From positions 1 through 64,000 of the forward strand of contig CALFWO010000013.1 of NCBI GenBank assembly GCA_937928045.1: a stretch of 64,000 bases of DNA, given 5' to 3'. Of this stretch, positions 37,931 through 47,101 are shown in pieces. How positions within the stretch are numbered: position 1 is the stretch's first letter; each line of letters opens with the position of its first letter. A program made the position numbers and the translations under genes. The notes under the pieces are model-generated. The model was not told where the DNA came from. It did no database searches and saw only the letters and a program-made list of their open reading frames with translations. The stretch comes from an uncultured Saprospiraceae bacterium (GTDB taxonomy: Bacteria; Bacteroidota; Bacteroidia; Chitinophagales; Saprospiraceae).

Positions 37931-40123
37931 ATGAATAGGTTGAGTTTAATAAATATTTTGTTTTTAGTCTTTGTTACTAATCTTAATGCACAGACAGATG
38001 AAAACAATGTATTCATAAATAACGAAGCTAGTATCAACTCTGGAAAACTGGAATATAGTCCTGCATTTTTCGAAGATGGTATTGTGTTTATCTCTTCTCG
38101 CCCATCGAAGAAAAAATACAAAATTAAAGATACTAGGATTGACAAAAACATTATGTCAATTTATTTAGCGAGAAGATCAGAAGCTGGTCTCCTTCAAAAT
38201 CCTGAACCATTTGCTGAAGAACTATTAAGTACAGTTCATGAAGGACCTATAACTTTTGATAGAACAGCTGACAATATATTCTTTACTAGAAATAATATTG
38301 TCAAGGGTAGACCTAAAAAAGCTAAAGATGGAATTGTAAAACTTAAAATATATTCGGCGGCAAAAGTTGGAGAACAATGGTCCAATATTAAGGAATTAAA
38401 ATTCAACACCAACGAATATAATACCGCCCACCCAACGATATCTGTAGATGGAGATGTTTTGTATTTTTCATCTGATCGTGAAGGAGGAATGGGTGGAATG
38501 GATATTTGGAAAGTTAATCGAGTCGGAGATGATTGGTCTGATCCAGAAAATTTAGGGCCGACAATAAATTCTGACAGTGATGAAATTTTTCCATTTATTC
38601 ATGCAGATGGTACTTTATACTTTGCATCTAGTGGTCACTCTGGATTTGGAGGCTTAGATTTATTCTCTTCCACCGTGATCAATGATCAATATACAGAAGT
38701 GGTTAACTTAGGAAAACCGTTTAACACAGAAAATGATGACTTTGGTTTAATCATTGATCGTGATAAAAAGAATGGATATTTTTCTTCAAACAGATCTGGA
38801 GGAATCGGTGATGATGACATCTATTCATTTTACCTATTAAATAACTTAGATCAAGTTACTGGAGTACCTGCTCAGCCTATCGGGACTAGAGATATTGAAA
38901 TTGCTGTAATTGATGATGAAACAGGCGTGCCAATTGATGGAGCCAAAATCAATTATATTCTGGTTGATGAATTGACTTTGGCCAAAGCTCTTTTGGATTC
39001 GGAAGGAAATGAAGTAGATGCTTCAACAAATGAACTTTTATTAAAGTTACCATTTGGTGATGATGCAACAATTGGTAATACAGATCTAGAAGGAGTCTTT
39101 CCCGCGAATGTTAAGTATTCCAATTATATATTTAATATTCAAAAACCCGGATATCAATCTCGTCAAGTAATTTTGACATCGGGTTCTGAAGTCAATCAAT
39201 TTTTAATTACTTTATCTAAAGCCGTACCAGGTGCTAATGATTTGGCTGGAAATAACAATAGTGGCGGCCTAAATAATGGCACGAATGGAAATAACAACGG
39301 TCCTGTTTCAAATGGCACTTCCGGAAATAACACCAACGCGCCAATTGTATTAGGACAAGACGGTGGAAATGGTTTGGATCTTGGAACAACAATTAAAGAA
39401 GGAACGGTAATTGAGCTTCCTAATATTTATTATAATTTCAACGATGCTACAATACGACCAGATGCAAGAAAAGATTTGGATGTGATCGTTGGACTTTTGA
39501 ATAGATATCCAGATATGTCAATAGAATTATCGTCACATACCGATTCAAGAGGATCAAGTAGATACAATAGAAGATTATCTCAGAAAAGAGCCGAAAATGC
39601 TGTAGCTTACTTAAGTAGACAGGGAATTAATTCTAGTCGGCTTAGGGCTGTAGGATACGGTGAGGCTGAGTTAAGAAACAATTGTGATGATGCGACAACT
39701 TGTTCTGAATTCGATCATCAGTACAATAGAAGAACTGAAGTTAGAGTAACTAAAATGAGCCGAGAAATTAATGTAACCTTCATTGAAGATACTTCAGCTC
39801 CTCAAACCATTGATGCTGCTCCAGAAGAAGTGATTACTGGAGCTAATAGTAACCTTTCTTCAAACAGTTCATCATCTTCATCTACTAATATTTCAGGAAC
39901 CGGTGGAGATGTTATTATTATTACTGGACTTTTCAAAAACCGGTCGAATGCAGAGAAAAGGTTAAATGAAGTAAGAAACTTAGGATTTGATAATGCGAAC
40001 ATACAACCAAAGGGCGAAAACAACATGGTTGTTGCCGGAAGCTATGGATCAAGATCAGAAGCAAATACCGCTGCTAGTTTTCTAAATTCTAATGGAATAA
40101 AGACTTACGTAAAAAGAAAATAA
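37931..40123 (+). CDS. PD40/WD40-like propeller, OmpA and SPOR domain envelope protein
   Basis: A 730-residue protein with a signal peptide (NRLSLINILFLVFVTNLNAQ). Order: a PD40-type propeller (~35-300; blades such as VLYFSSDREGGMGGMDIW and TLYFASSGHSGFGGLDLF); a small beta domain (~310-430); an Asn/Gly-rich linker (~435-480); and an OmpA peptidoglycan-binding domain (~495-615; IYYNFNDATIRPDA, SSHTDSRGSSRYNRRLSQKRA). A Ser-rich linker and a C-terminal SPOR-like domain follow (~660-730; VIIITGLFKNRSNAEKRL, VVAGSYGSRSEAN). The propeller-OmpA layout resembles PorE-like T9SS proteins, but the TPR part is absent and the SPOR end is extra. It is co-directional with the PorP gene, 31 bases downstream. 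Confidence 0.88.
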   Translation: MNRLSLINILFLVFVTNLNAQTDENNVFINNEASINSGKLEYSPAFFEDGIVFISSRPSKKKYKIKDTRIDKNIMSIYLARRSEAGLLQNPEPFAEELLSTVHEGPITFDRTADNIFFTRNNIVKGRPKKAKDGIVKLKIYSAAKVGEQWSNIKELKFNTNEYNTAHPTISVDGDVLYFSSDREGGMGGMDIWKVNRVGDDWSDPENLGPTINSDSDEIFPFIHADGTLYFASSGHSGFGGLDLFSSTVINDQYTEVVNLGKPFNTENDDFGLIIDRDKKNGYFSSNRSGGIGDDDIYSFYLLNNLDQVTGVPAQPIGTRDIEIAVIDDETGVPIDGAKINYILVDELTLAKALLDSEGNEVDASTNELLLKLPFGDDATIGNTDLEGVFPANVKYSNYIFNIQKPGYQSRQVILTSGSEVNQFLITLSKAVPGANDLAGNNNSGGLNNGTNGNNNGPVSNGTSGNNTNAPIVLGQDGGNGLDLGTTIKEGTVIELPNIYYNFNDATIRPDARKDLDVIVGLLNRYPDMSIELSSHTDSRGSSRYNRRLSQKRAENAVAYLSRQGINSSRLRAVGYGEAELRNNCDDATTCSEFDHQYNRRTEVRVTKMSREINVTFIEDTSAPQTIDAAPEEVITGANSNLSSNSSSSSSTNISGTGGDVIIITGLFKNRSNAEKRLNEVRNLGFDNANIQPKGENNMVVAGSYGSRSEANTAASFLNSNGIKTYVKRK

Positions 40124-40135
40124 CCTTTTTTTTTC

Positions 40136-40184
40136 TTTAATAAAAACGGCTTTTCTAATATTTAGAAAAGCCGTTTTTATTAAA
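40136..40184. terminator. Perfect 23-bp bidirectional terminator
   Basis: The arms 40136-40158 and 40162-40184 are exactly complementary around a 3-base loop. The core is AAAAACGGCTTTTCTAA, with T-rich tracts on either strand. It separates the OmpA/SPOR gene from the convergent GldM-like gene. Confidence 0.9.
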
Positions 40185-40294
40185 ACTCAAATTTAAGAAT
40201 TGATCAATACCACTCCGCCCTACCAGCCATCACCACTTAAATAGGACAAACAAATTAATGTTGGAGTAAGTACCGATCAAAGACCTAAAGTGGA

Positions 40295-41809
40295 TTACTT
40301 GATTTTAAAAAAAAGGGAATTTATATTTCTGCTTTGATTATCTCCTGGGCATTTCGCTTTTACTTTTTCAAAATAATACTTATCACCTCTTTTAACGGCA
40401 TCAACTAATCTTCTTGTTCGTGGATTGTATTTATCTCCCTGATTTTTATTAACAAACCCATCACCACTTTTATCGACACGAATCAATTCATACCCGATAA
40501 TCTTACATTTGGCATCAAAGTCGAACTGATCTAAATGTGCTTGGATACCATTGTATATTTTAAACTCCCCCGGTGATATTGGGCCCGAAAGTTTATTACC
40601 AAGTTTGGCCAAAGGATCAGGGATTCGTTTGACCCTATAATCAAAAGTAGTAATGGGCAAACCACCTCCAGAAACTTTTATCTTCGCTTTTCCAGGGCGA
40701 TTAGGTTTAACCATATATTTATTATTGCTAACTTTGATAATATTAACTTCATCTGCAGCTACTATCACATCTTGACTTGCAACACCAGCGACGGAGATAG
40801 ATAGTGGGTTTTCTACTCCTACATAAAAGACATTCATTTTATCTGCAGAAGCAGTAACAGATCTTTCTCCAACTTCGTAATTGTACTTTTCAAAATACTT
40901 TTTCACAACTCCAGTCAATGGATTTCGTGCAGCAATTTCAACATCAAGTTCTTGACTACCTAATGAATTCGTTTGAGATTCAAACAGTGCTTTTCCATTT
41001 CTTACTGGTACTTTTCTACCATTTACCTTAACCGTAATATTATCAGTTGTAGAACTATACGCTCCTAAAAATATCTCAGCCTTTAAAGATTCACCTTTAA
41101 TAATATAATTTTTATCTGCAGCAATTAGTGCTTTATATTCATCATGAATCGGTTTAGCCGATATTTTATTCACAAGAAAATTCAGAATACTTGTCTCCGT
41201 TAATTTAGCATCCGATTGATATTTTGAAAGCAATGGAAGAACCGCAGCAACCGGCATTTGACCAAAGACAAAATCTGCCCAATCTTTTTTCTCAGAACCT
41301 TCAGGGATTTCCGCTATATTAAGTGGAATTTTACTCTTTAGGAACTCTTTGTCTTCTTCAGAGGTTATCAAATTCAAAACTCCAATTTGAGTATTTAGAA
41401 CAGAATCTTTTAGTTGATTACCTTTACCGCCTTCTACAAAAAACCGCGAAGCAAAGTCCTTATCCTTTTTACCCTTAGGTAAATTATACTCATCTAATCC
41501 TCCGGTCTTTTCTATAACACTTAATTTCAGATTTTCTATATAATTACAAAATTGATTAATTCTAATTTTAACTTGTTCAGCAGTTACATTATGTTTTTCA
41601 TATTGCGGATAGGCATTTGCTTGCTCGGCAATTGATTGATACAAAATATTATTTGATAGGCTAACGATTTCAGTGCTTTCTTTAATTCCCTTATCCATTG
41701 TGAGAAAAGCATTTAGAATTTCTGCTGAAACATTTAATGCCAACATAGCTGTCAAAACTATATACATTAGATTGATCATAAGTTGACGAGGCTCTTTTGG
41801 TAAAGACAT
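40295..41809 (-). CDS. GldM/PorM-like T9SS motor protein, orphan copy
   Basis: The ATG at 41809 gives 504 residues and the standard N-terminus MSLPKEPRQLMINLMYIVLT, with one membrane helix (~10-30) continuing ALNVSAEILNAF. The long periplasmic part has helical region ~35-210 followed by beta domains, ending in the GldM C-terminal domain (FKIYNGIQAHLDQFDFDAKC, IGYELIRVDKSGDGF). GldM pairs with GldL to form the proton-driven rotor of the T9SS and gliding, and contacts the GldK/GldN ring in the outer membrane. In most genomes it lies within gldKLMN; here it is alone, facing the PorP/OmpA genes. It may be a paralogue dedicated to this locus. Confidence 0.9.
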   Translation of the reverse strand: MSLPKEPRQLMINLMYIVLTAMLALNVSAEILNAFLTMDKGIKESTEIVSLSNNILYQSIAEQANAYPQYEKHNVTAEQVKIRINQFCNYIENLKLSVIEKTGGLDEYNLPKGKKDKDFASRFFVEGGKGNQLKDSVLNTQIGVLNLITSEEDKEFLKSKIPLNIAEIPEGSEKKDWADFVFGQMPVAAVLPLLSKYQSDAKLTETSILNFLVNKISAKPIHDEYKALIAADKNYIIKGESLKAEIFLGAYSSTTDNITVKVNGRKVPVRNGKALFESQTNSLGSQELDVEIAARNPLTGVVKKYFEKYNYEVGERSVTASADKMNVFYVGVENPLSISVAGVASQDVIVAADEVNIIKVSNNKYMVKPNRPGKAKIKVSGGGLPITTFDYRVKRIPDPLAKLGNKLSGPISPGEFKIYNGIQAHLDQFDFDAKCKIIGYELIRVDKSGDGFVNKNQGDKYNPRTRRLVDAVKRGDKYYFEKVKAKCPGDNQSRNINSLFFKIK

Positions 41810-41843
41810 AGATTCAATATTAATTTTATGTGAATAAAAAATC

Positions 41844-41892
41844 ATCACTTCAGGAAGTGATATGGGGATTTATACTTCGAACTAATTCGAAG
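41844..41892. promoter_or_regulatory. Two dyads upstream of the gldM-like gene
   Basis: ATCACTTC-AG-GAAGTGAT lies at 41844-41861 and CTTCGAA-CTAA-TTCGAAG at 41875-41892, within 85 bases of the start. Both look like operator dyads. The first shares its half-site with the isomerase leader at 20207. Confidence 0.4.
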
Positions 41893-42039
41893 AATAAAAA
41901 GAGTCCAATATTAATTTGAGAGCTGGTTAATCAAAGTTCTTTGCTAGGTTAACAAATAAACCGATTGATCAATTTAAGTGGTGATGTCTACATAACGAGA
42001 AGTCAAATAAAAGTTACAATACTATTTCAAAAAAAATGA

Positions 42040-42071
42040 AAGGCCCAATAGCTGGGAGCTAATTGGGCCTT
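42040..42071 (-). terminator. Terminator of the dcw cluster after ftsZ
   Basis: AAGGCCCAAT and ATTGGGCCTT form a 10-bp stem with an AGCT...AGCT loop, about 30 bases after the ftsZ stop. On the minus strand the right arm is followed by TCATTTTTTTT. Confidence 0.85.
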
Positions 42072-42099
42072 CAAAAAAATTCACCAAAAACAGAAAGAA

Positions 42100-43518
42100 T
42101 CAATCTACATTGTCATGTAGATAAGAATTGTTCGTCTCAATTTCTCCGTTTGAGTCTTTAGCTACAGACCAATTTGACATTTCCCGTTGATCAGATTTTG
42201 ATACTTCTTCCAACTGGACTTGTCTTCGTTTGTAAGAAGGAATAGATTCCAATTCTTTCAAATCGTTAGGATTATTGAGTTTTCTTGTAAAAGATCTAAG
42301 CCTAGATCTTCTTGCCTCTTCGCGAGCCAAGTATTTATTTCGTTCTTCATCCATACGTCTTTTTTCCTCACTCTTCATGTAAGGTTCGTCATATGAATAT
42401 GCGTTTCCGCGATATTTAATATTTTCAAATTCTACTGTATTTCGAGCTCGCACTTCTTCAGTAGGCGCTTCAACCTCAAAAGGCTTTTCTAAGTGCTTAA
42501 CTTCTTCTTCTTCAAGCTTTACAACTACTTTTTCTTCTTCAAGCTCTACTTTCTCTCTCTTATCATGTTCGAATCCAGTTGCGATAATTGTTACAGAGAT
42601 GCTATCACCAAGATTTTCATCAAAACAATTACCCCAAATTAAGTCTGTACCATATCCTGCCTCTTCCTGAACAAATTCTGTAATTTCAAAAATTTCATCC
42701 ATTGTTACTTCTTTGTTCCCAGAAGTAATGTTTAATAAAATGTGCTGAGCACCTCGGATATCATTATCCTCCAATAGTGGAGAATTTAGTGCTTCATCCA
42801 CAGCACGCTTTGCACGGTCATCACCTTCTGAAGTAGCTGTTCCCATAATTGCCACACCAGAACCTCTCATTACTGTATTTACATCTTCAAAATCCACGTT
42901 TACATAACCAGCCACCGTAATAATTTCTGCGATACCTTTTGCTGCTGTTGAGAGAATATTATCAGCTTGAGAAAAAGCATCAGATATTTTTAAATTTCCG
43001 TGAATTTGACGCAGCTTATCATTTGAAATTACTATTAGCGTGTCAACGTTCTTTTTAAGTTCTTCCAATCCTTCTACACCATGCTTGTTTCTTCTTCTAC
43101 CTTCAAACGTAAATGGCAAGGTTACGATACCTACTGTTAGAATATCCATTTCTTGCGCAGCTTTTGCAATAATTGGTGCAGCACCTGTTCCCGTTCCACC
43201 TCCCATTCCGGCAGTTACAAATAACATTTTTGTATTGTTGGAAAGAAAAGCTTGAACTTCATTGATTGATTCTAAGCATGCTTCTCGACCAACACCAGGC
43301 TTAGAACCCGCACCACGTCCTTCAGTTAATTCAGGACCTAGTTGCATTTTAGTTGGCACTGGAGATAATTCCATTGCTTGATTGTCTGTATTGCATATTG
43401 CAAAATCAACACCTACAATTCCTTGTTTGAACATGTGGTTAACGGCATTAGATCCGCCTCCACCGACACCAATTACTTTGATAATTGACTCTTCTTCTTT
43501 TGGTAATTCAAATAACAT
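42100..43518 (-). CDS. ftsZ: Cell division GTPase FtsZ
   Basis: A 472-residue tubulin homologue that forms the division ring. Seen: GVGGGGSNAVNHM near the start, the tubulin signature GMGGGTGTGAAPIIAK (about residues 100-115), and the T7 loop NVDFEDVNTVM, which completes the GTPase site of the neighbouring subunit. After the core (~320) comes an unusually charged, Glu/Lys-rich linker. A conserved Bacteroidota peptide near the end (ELESIPSYKRRQVQLEE) probably binds FtsA. It is the last gene of the dcw cluster and is followed by a terminator. Confidence 0.97.
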   Translation of the reverse strand: MLFELPKEEESIIKVIGVGGGGSNAVNHMFKQGIVGVDFAICNTDNQAMELSPVPTKMQLGPELTEGRGAGSKPGVGREACLESINEVQAFLSNNTKMLFVTAGMGGGTGTGAAPIIAKAAQEMDILTVGIVTLPFTFEGRRRNKHGVEGLEELKKNVDTLIVISNDKLRQIHGNLKISDAFSQADNILSTAAKGIAEIITVAGYVNVDFEDVNTVMRGSGVAIMGTATSEGDDRAKRAVDEALNSPLLEDNDIRGAQHILLNITSGNKEVTMDEIFEITEFVQEEAGYGTDLIWGNCFDENLGDSISVTIIATGFEHDKREKVELEEEKVVVKLEEEEVKHLEKPFEVEAPTEEVRARNTVEFENIKYRGNAYSYDEPYMKSEEKRRMDEERNKYLAREEARRSRLRSFTRKLNNPNDLKELESIPSYKRRQVQLEEVSKSDQREMSNWSVAKDSNGEIETNNSYLHDNVD

Positions 43519-43576
43519 GACTTTAAGATTTTGGTAATTTTTTAAGATTCTTTTACGACGTTATAACAAGTAAGTA

Positions 43577-44944
43577 TTAAAATCCACGGTCCGGTTCATC
43601 CTCAAACCATTTGACTGTGTTTCGATATAGTTTTTCATACCATTTAGTATTAGATTCTTCATCTACAGATAAAGTCGTTTCTGCTTCAGCAACTACTTCT
43701 ACATCTATATCACTTTTCACCTCTATTACTCCGGCCTTTTCTAGTCTTTTATGATAGGCAGCAGAATCAACTTCTAAATGTTCAATTCCTTTTATTAAAA
43801 GTCCAATTCCAGTTGCAAAAATAGGACTGACAAAATCTTCAGAATAACCGTGCGCAAGGCATTCATTAGGAAATCCAATTCTTGTCGGCAAACCAGTATG
43901 TAACGCAATTAATTTTTCAACATCTTGAAGTAATGATCCACCTCCAGTCATTGCTATTCCTCCATTCAATCTGTTTTCAAAACCGGCGTTCTTGATTTCT
44001 TTAACTACATAGTCAAAGATTTCTTCAACTCGTGCCTGAATTATTCTAGATAAATTCTTTTCAGATATTTCCTTAGGTGCATGACCTCTTAATCCACGAA
44101 TTGAAATTACTCTATTGTCAAAAACTTCATCTGCAAGCGCAGATCCATATTCTCTTTTTAAGCCTTCGGCCTGCTGAATTGTAATTCCACATCCTTCTTT
44201 AATATCAGAGCTAATGATATTACCACCTAAAGGAATTACAGCGGTATGTCGAATTACTCCTTCATAAAAGATTGTTATGTCGGTAGTCCCACCCCCCATA
44301 TCAATCAATGCAATACCTGCCTCTTTTTCTTCTTCCGTTAAAACTGCCGCAGCGGAGGCAATTGGCTCTAAAGTCATATCACAAACATTCAGCCCCACTC
44401 TTTCAACACATCTATGAATGTTCTTTGATGCAGTAATCTGTCCAGTAATAATATGGAAATTAGCTTCCAATCTTACACCTGACATTCCAATTGGATCTAA
44501 AACACCTTGTTCATTATCAACTGTAAACTCTTGGGGTATAACATGAATGATTTTATCACCAGGAGGTAAAACCAACCTGTGCATATCCAAAATCAATCTT
44601 TCGATATCTTCTCTTCTTATTTCATCAACATTAGAATCTCTTGTCAGCAAGCCTCTATGCTGCAATGATTTAATATGTTGTCCGGCGATACCGACAAAGA
44701 CTACTTTGATTTCAAAGTCCAACTTTCTTTGCGCCATTCTAATAGCATCATCGATAGCCTTAACAGTCTTATCAATATTTGAAACAACTCCGCGGGAAAC
44801 ACCTTCGGAATCCACTTTCCCCATACCGAGGATTTCGATTTTCCCATGCTGATTTTTAAGCCCTGCGATAGCGCAGACTTTAGTAGTACCGATGTCTAAT
44901 GCAACGACAACGTCCTGGTGTGTAATGTTCATCTCGTTATTCAT
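43577..44944 (-). CDS. ftsA: Cell division protein FtsA
   Basis: A 455-residue actin-like ATPase that ties FtsZ to the membrane and recruits later divisome proteins. ATP-binding motifs: VVALDIGTTKVCAIAG (phosphate 1, about residues 13-28), ALIDMGGGTTDITIF (phosphate 2) and AMTGGGSLLQDV (adenosine). The 1C domain lies between them. The C-terminus (WYEKLYRNTVKWFED) could form the amphipathic membrane helix. The gap to ftsQ is 18 bases. A second ATG four codons in is the alternative start. Confidence 0.96.
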   Translation of the reverse strand: MNNEMNITHQDVVVALDIGTTKVCAIAGLKNQHGKIEILGMGKVDSEGVSRGVVSNIDKTVKAIDDAIRMAQRKLDFEIKVVFVGIAGQHIKSLQHRGLLTRDSNVDEIRREDIERLILDMHRLVLPPGDKIIHVIPQEFTVDNEQGVLDPIGMSGVRLEANFHIITGQITASKNIHRCVERVGLNVCDMTLEPIASAAAVLTEEEKEAGIALIDMGGGTTDITIFYEGVIRHTAVIPLGGNIISSDIKEGCGITIQQAEGLKREYGSALADEVFDNRVISIRGLRGHAPKEISEKNLSRIIQARVEEIFDYVVKEIKNAGFENRLNGGIAMTGGGSLLQDVEKLIALHTGLPTRIGFPNECLAHGYSEDFVSPIFATGIGLLIKGIEHLEVDSAAYHKRLEKAGVIEVKSDIDVEVVAEAETTLSVDEESNTKWYEKLYRNTVKWFEDEPDRGF

Positions 44945-44962
44945 AGTAGCTCGTTTGTGTAG

Positions 44963-45733
44963 TTATGCCTTTTTGCAAACTACGATACCGTCAAAAGTTA
45001 AGTTTATAGTTTTGTATTTGTTCCATCCTTCTACCGGTAATCCCTCCCGGTAAAAAACTTTAAGTCTTTCTAATTTTGAATCTAAATTTTCATTGGCTCC
45101 TAATAGAATTTTCTGTTCTCCTATTTTTGGAACCATTGTATAAACATGAGATTCATCAATATCAATTTGTTCAATCAAAGGTTCGAATAATTTATCCGAA
45201 TGCAGTTCTTGAACTAAATTGAAAAGTTTATTGAAAGGATGATTTTTCATCTTTAAAAAATTTTTATTGTAAGGAGGAACATATCCCGTTACAACCAAAA
45301 CTCTTGGACTCGCATGTGGACTAAGCGGCATCTTTTTGCCTGATTCGTCTACTAAAAAATCCGATCCTTCTTCCCCTTTCAATCTAAACAAAGGTTTTCT
45401 TTGTTCAATATTCAAATGCAAAATTTCATTCGCATCGATAAAAACTTCAGCTGTTTTGACAAATGGATCGTTTTCCAATTCTGCTTCAATAGCGTTGAAG
45501 TCCAATTTCCCAATGGCTGCTTTCTTAAGTCTATGTCCGAACTTCCTTTCTATCCTAAGTAAGGCATCATTCCGGCTTATTAGCGTTTCACCTTCAGAAG
45601 AGACTTCAATATTGACATTAACTTGTTGAACTTTACTAACATCTTTTTGATTAATCGCAAACAACAGCAAGAGTGTTACGAGTAAAAACCCGATTATCCT
45701 TGATACTATTCTTATGTTGTTTTTTTTAATCAT
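44963..45733 (-). CDS. ftsQ: Cell division protein FtsQ
   Basis: A 256-residue bitopic protein: short cytoplasmic start, one membrane helix (~8-26, IVSRIIGFLLVTLLLLFA), a POTRA-like segment (~35-110) and a beta domain. It links early and late divisome proteins in the periplasm. Divergent in sequence, as usual in this phylum; the assignment rests on size, topology and position between murC and ftsA. The start overlaps the murC stop by 4 bases. Confidence 0.9.
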   Translation of the reverse strand: MIKKNNIRIVSRIIGFLLVTLLLLFAINQKDVSKVQQVNVNIEVSSEGETLISRNDALLRIERKFGHRLKKAAIGKLDFNAIEAELENDPFVKTAEVFIDANEILHLNIEQRKPLFRLKGEEGSDFLVDESGKKMPLSPHASPRVLVVTGYVPPYNKNFLKMKNHPFNKLFNLVQELHSDKLFEPLIEQIDIDESHVYTMVPKIGEQKILLGANENLDSKLERLKVFYREGLPVEGWNKYKTINLTFDGIVVCKKA

Positions 45734-47091
45734 TTGTCTTTTAAAATATTTTTTATTGGTTCAACCAATTGGTCTATATTTCCTGCTCCCAAAGTCATTA
45801 AAACATCTCCATTCCAATCTTTAATAATCTCTAAAAGCTCAGGTTTACTGACCAACTTTGCTTTCTCCTTACCTATTTTTTCTGAAATAATTTTAGAGGT
45901 AATTCCTGGAATAGGTTGTTCTCTAGCTGGATAAATATCCAATAAATAAACCTTGTCTAACTTTCCAAGTTCTTCAACAAATCCTTCAAGAAAATCTCTA
46001 GTTCTAGAAAATAAATGAGGCTGAAAAATTCCAGTCAGATATTTCCTAGGGTACAATTCTCGCGCAGCAGTTATGGCCGCTCGAAGCTCCGTTGGGTGAT
46101 GCGCATAATCATCAATGTATGCGATATTACCTTGTTTAAAAATTATTTCAAAACGTCGATAAATTCCTTTGAATCTACCTAATGCCAATTTCATTATTTC
46201 AGGATCAGCACCAACAAGAATTCCTGCGGTTAATGCTGCTGTGGCATTTTCTATATTATGTCTGCCAGCAATTGCCAGCGAAATATTATTCAATTCTATC
46301 TTATCAAATACATAGTCAAAAACAAATTCGCCATTTTCCACTCGGACATTCTTGAATTTTGCTCTGGCCATTTTATTTCCAAATTTCAACAACTGAAATC
46401 CAGAAGATTTCAAAGACAAATCTTCTCTTGCAATGACTGAACCACCCTTTTCAACTTGGTCAACAAATTTCTGAAAGGTTTCTTTAAGTATATCATGCTC
46501 ACCATATATATCTAAATGATCTGCATCCATACTTAAAACAATCGCAATCGAAGGAAACAGTTGAAGAAAAGAGCGATCAAATTCGTCCGCTTCTACAACC
46601 AACCATTTGCTATCTCCAAGGATGTAATTTCCTTTAATATCATTTGAAATTCCGCCTAAAAATGCTGTACATTCTATTCCACTTGCTCGTAAAATTTGAG
46701 TAGTAAGAGTGGCAGTGGTTGTTTTACCATGCGTACCAGCAACAGCTATAGTTTTATAACTTCTACTGATCAAGCCAAGAATCTCCGCTCTTTTGTAAAG
46801 CTTCACTCCTCTGGTTATAAACCAATTTTTCTCCAAATGATCTGACGGTATCGCTGGGGTATAAATTACCAAATCAATACTTTCAGGAATTAAATCCGGA
46901 TTATCTTTGTAATGTATTTTCAATCCTTCTTCAACCAACTTTTTGGTTAAAGTTGTTTCGACTTTGTCATAGCCAAAAACTTTTGCACCCGTCTGATTAA
47001 AAAATCTAGCCAACGCGCTCATTCCTATTCCACCAATTCCAATAAAGTAAACGGTGTTTATATTTTTCAAATCTAATTTTTCAATACTCAT
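45730..47091 (-). CDS. murC: UDP-N-acetylmuramate--L-alanine ligase MurC
   Basis: A 453-residue Mur ligase that adds the first amino acid to UDP-MurNAc in the cytoplasm. Seen: the N-terminal Rossmann segment VYFIGIGGIGMSALARFF, the P-loop VAGTHGKTTTATLTTQIL (about residues 115-132), VVEADEFDRSFLQL (metal Glu), and DDYAHHPTELRAAI in the C-terminal domain, typical of MurC. It is flanked by murG (11 bases upstream) and ftsQ (overlapping). Confidence 0.97.
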   Translation of the reverse strand: MSIEKLDLKNINTVYFIGIGGIGMSALARFFNQTGAKVFGYDKVETTLTKKLVEEGLKIHYKDNPDLIPESIDLVIYTPAIPSDHLEKNWFITRGVKLYKRAEILGLISRSYKTIAVAGTHGKTTTATLTTQILRASGIECTAFLGGISNDIKGNYILGDSKWLVVEADEFDRSFLQLFPSIAIVLSMDADHLDIYGEHDILKETFQKFVDQVEKGGSVIAREDLSLKSSGFQLLKFGNKMARAKFKNVRVENGEFVFDYVFDKIELNNISLAIAGRHNIENATAALTAGILVGADPEIMKLALGRFKGIYRRFEIIFKQGNIAYIDDYAHHPTELRAAITAARELYPRKYLTGIFQPHLFSRTRDFLEGFVEELGKLDKVYLLDIYPAREQPIPGITSKIISEKIGKEKAKLVSKPELLEIIKDWNGDVLMTLGAGNIDQLVEPIKNILKDK

Positions 47092-47101
47092 TAGAATATC
47101 A

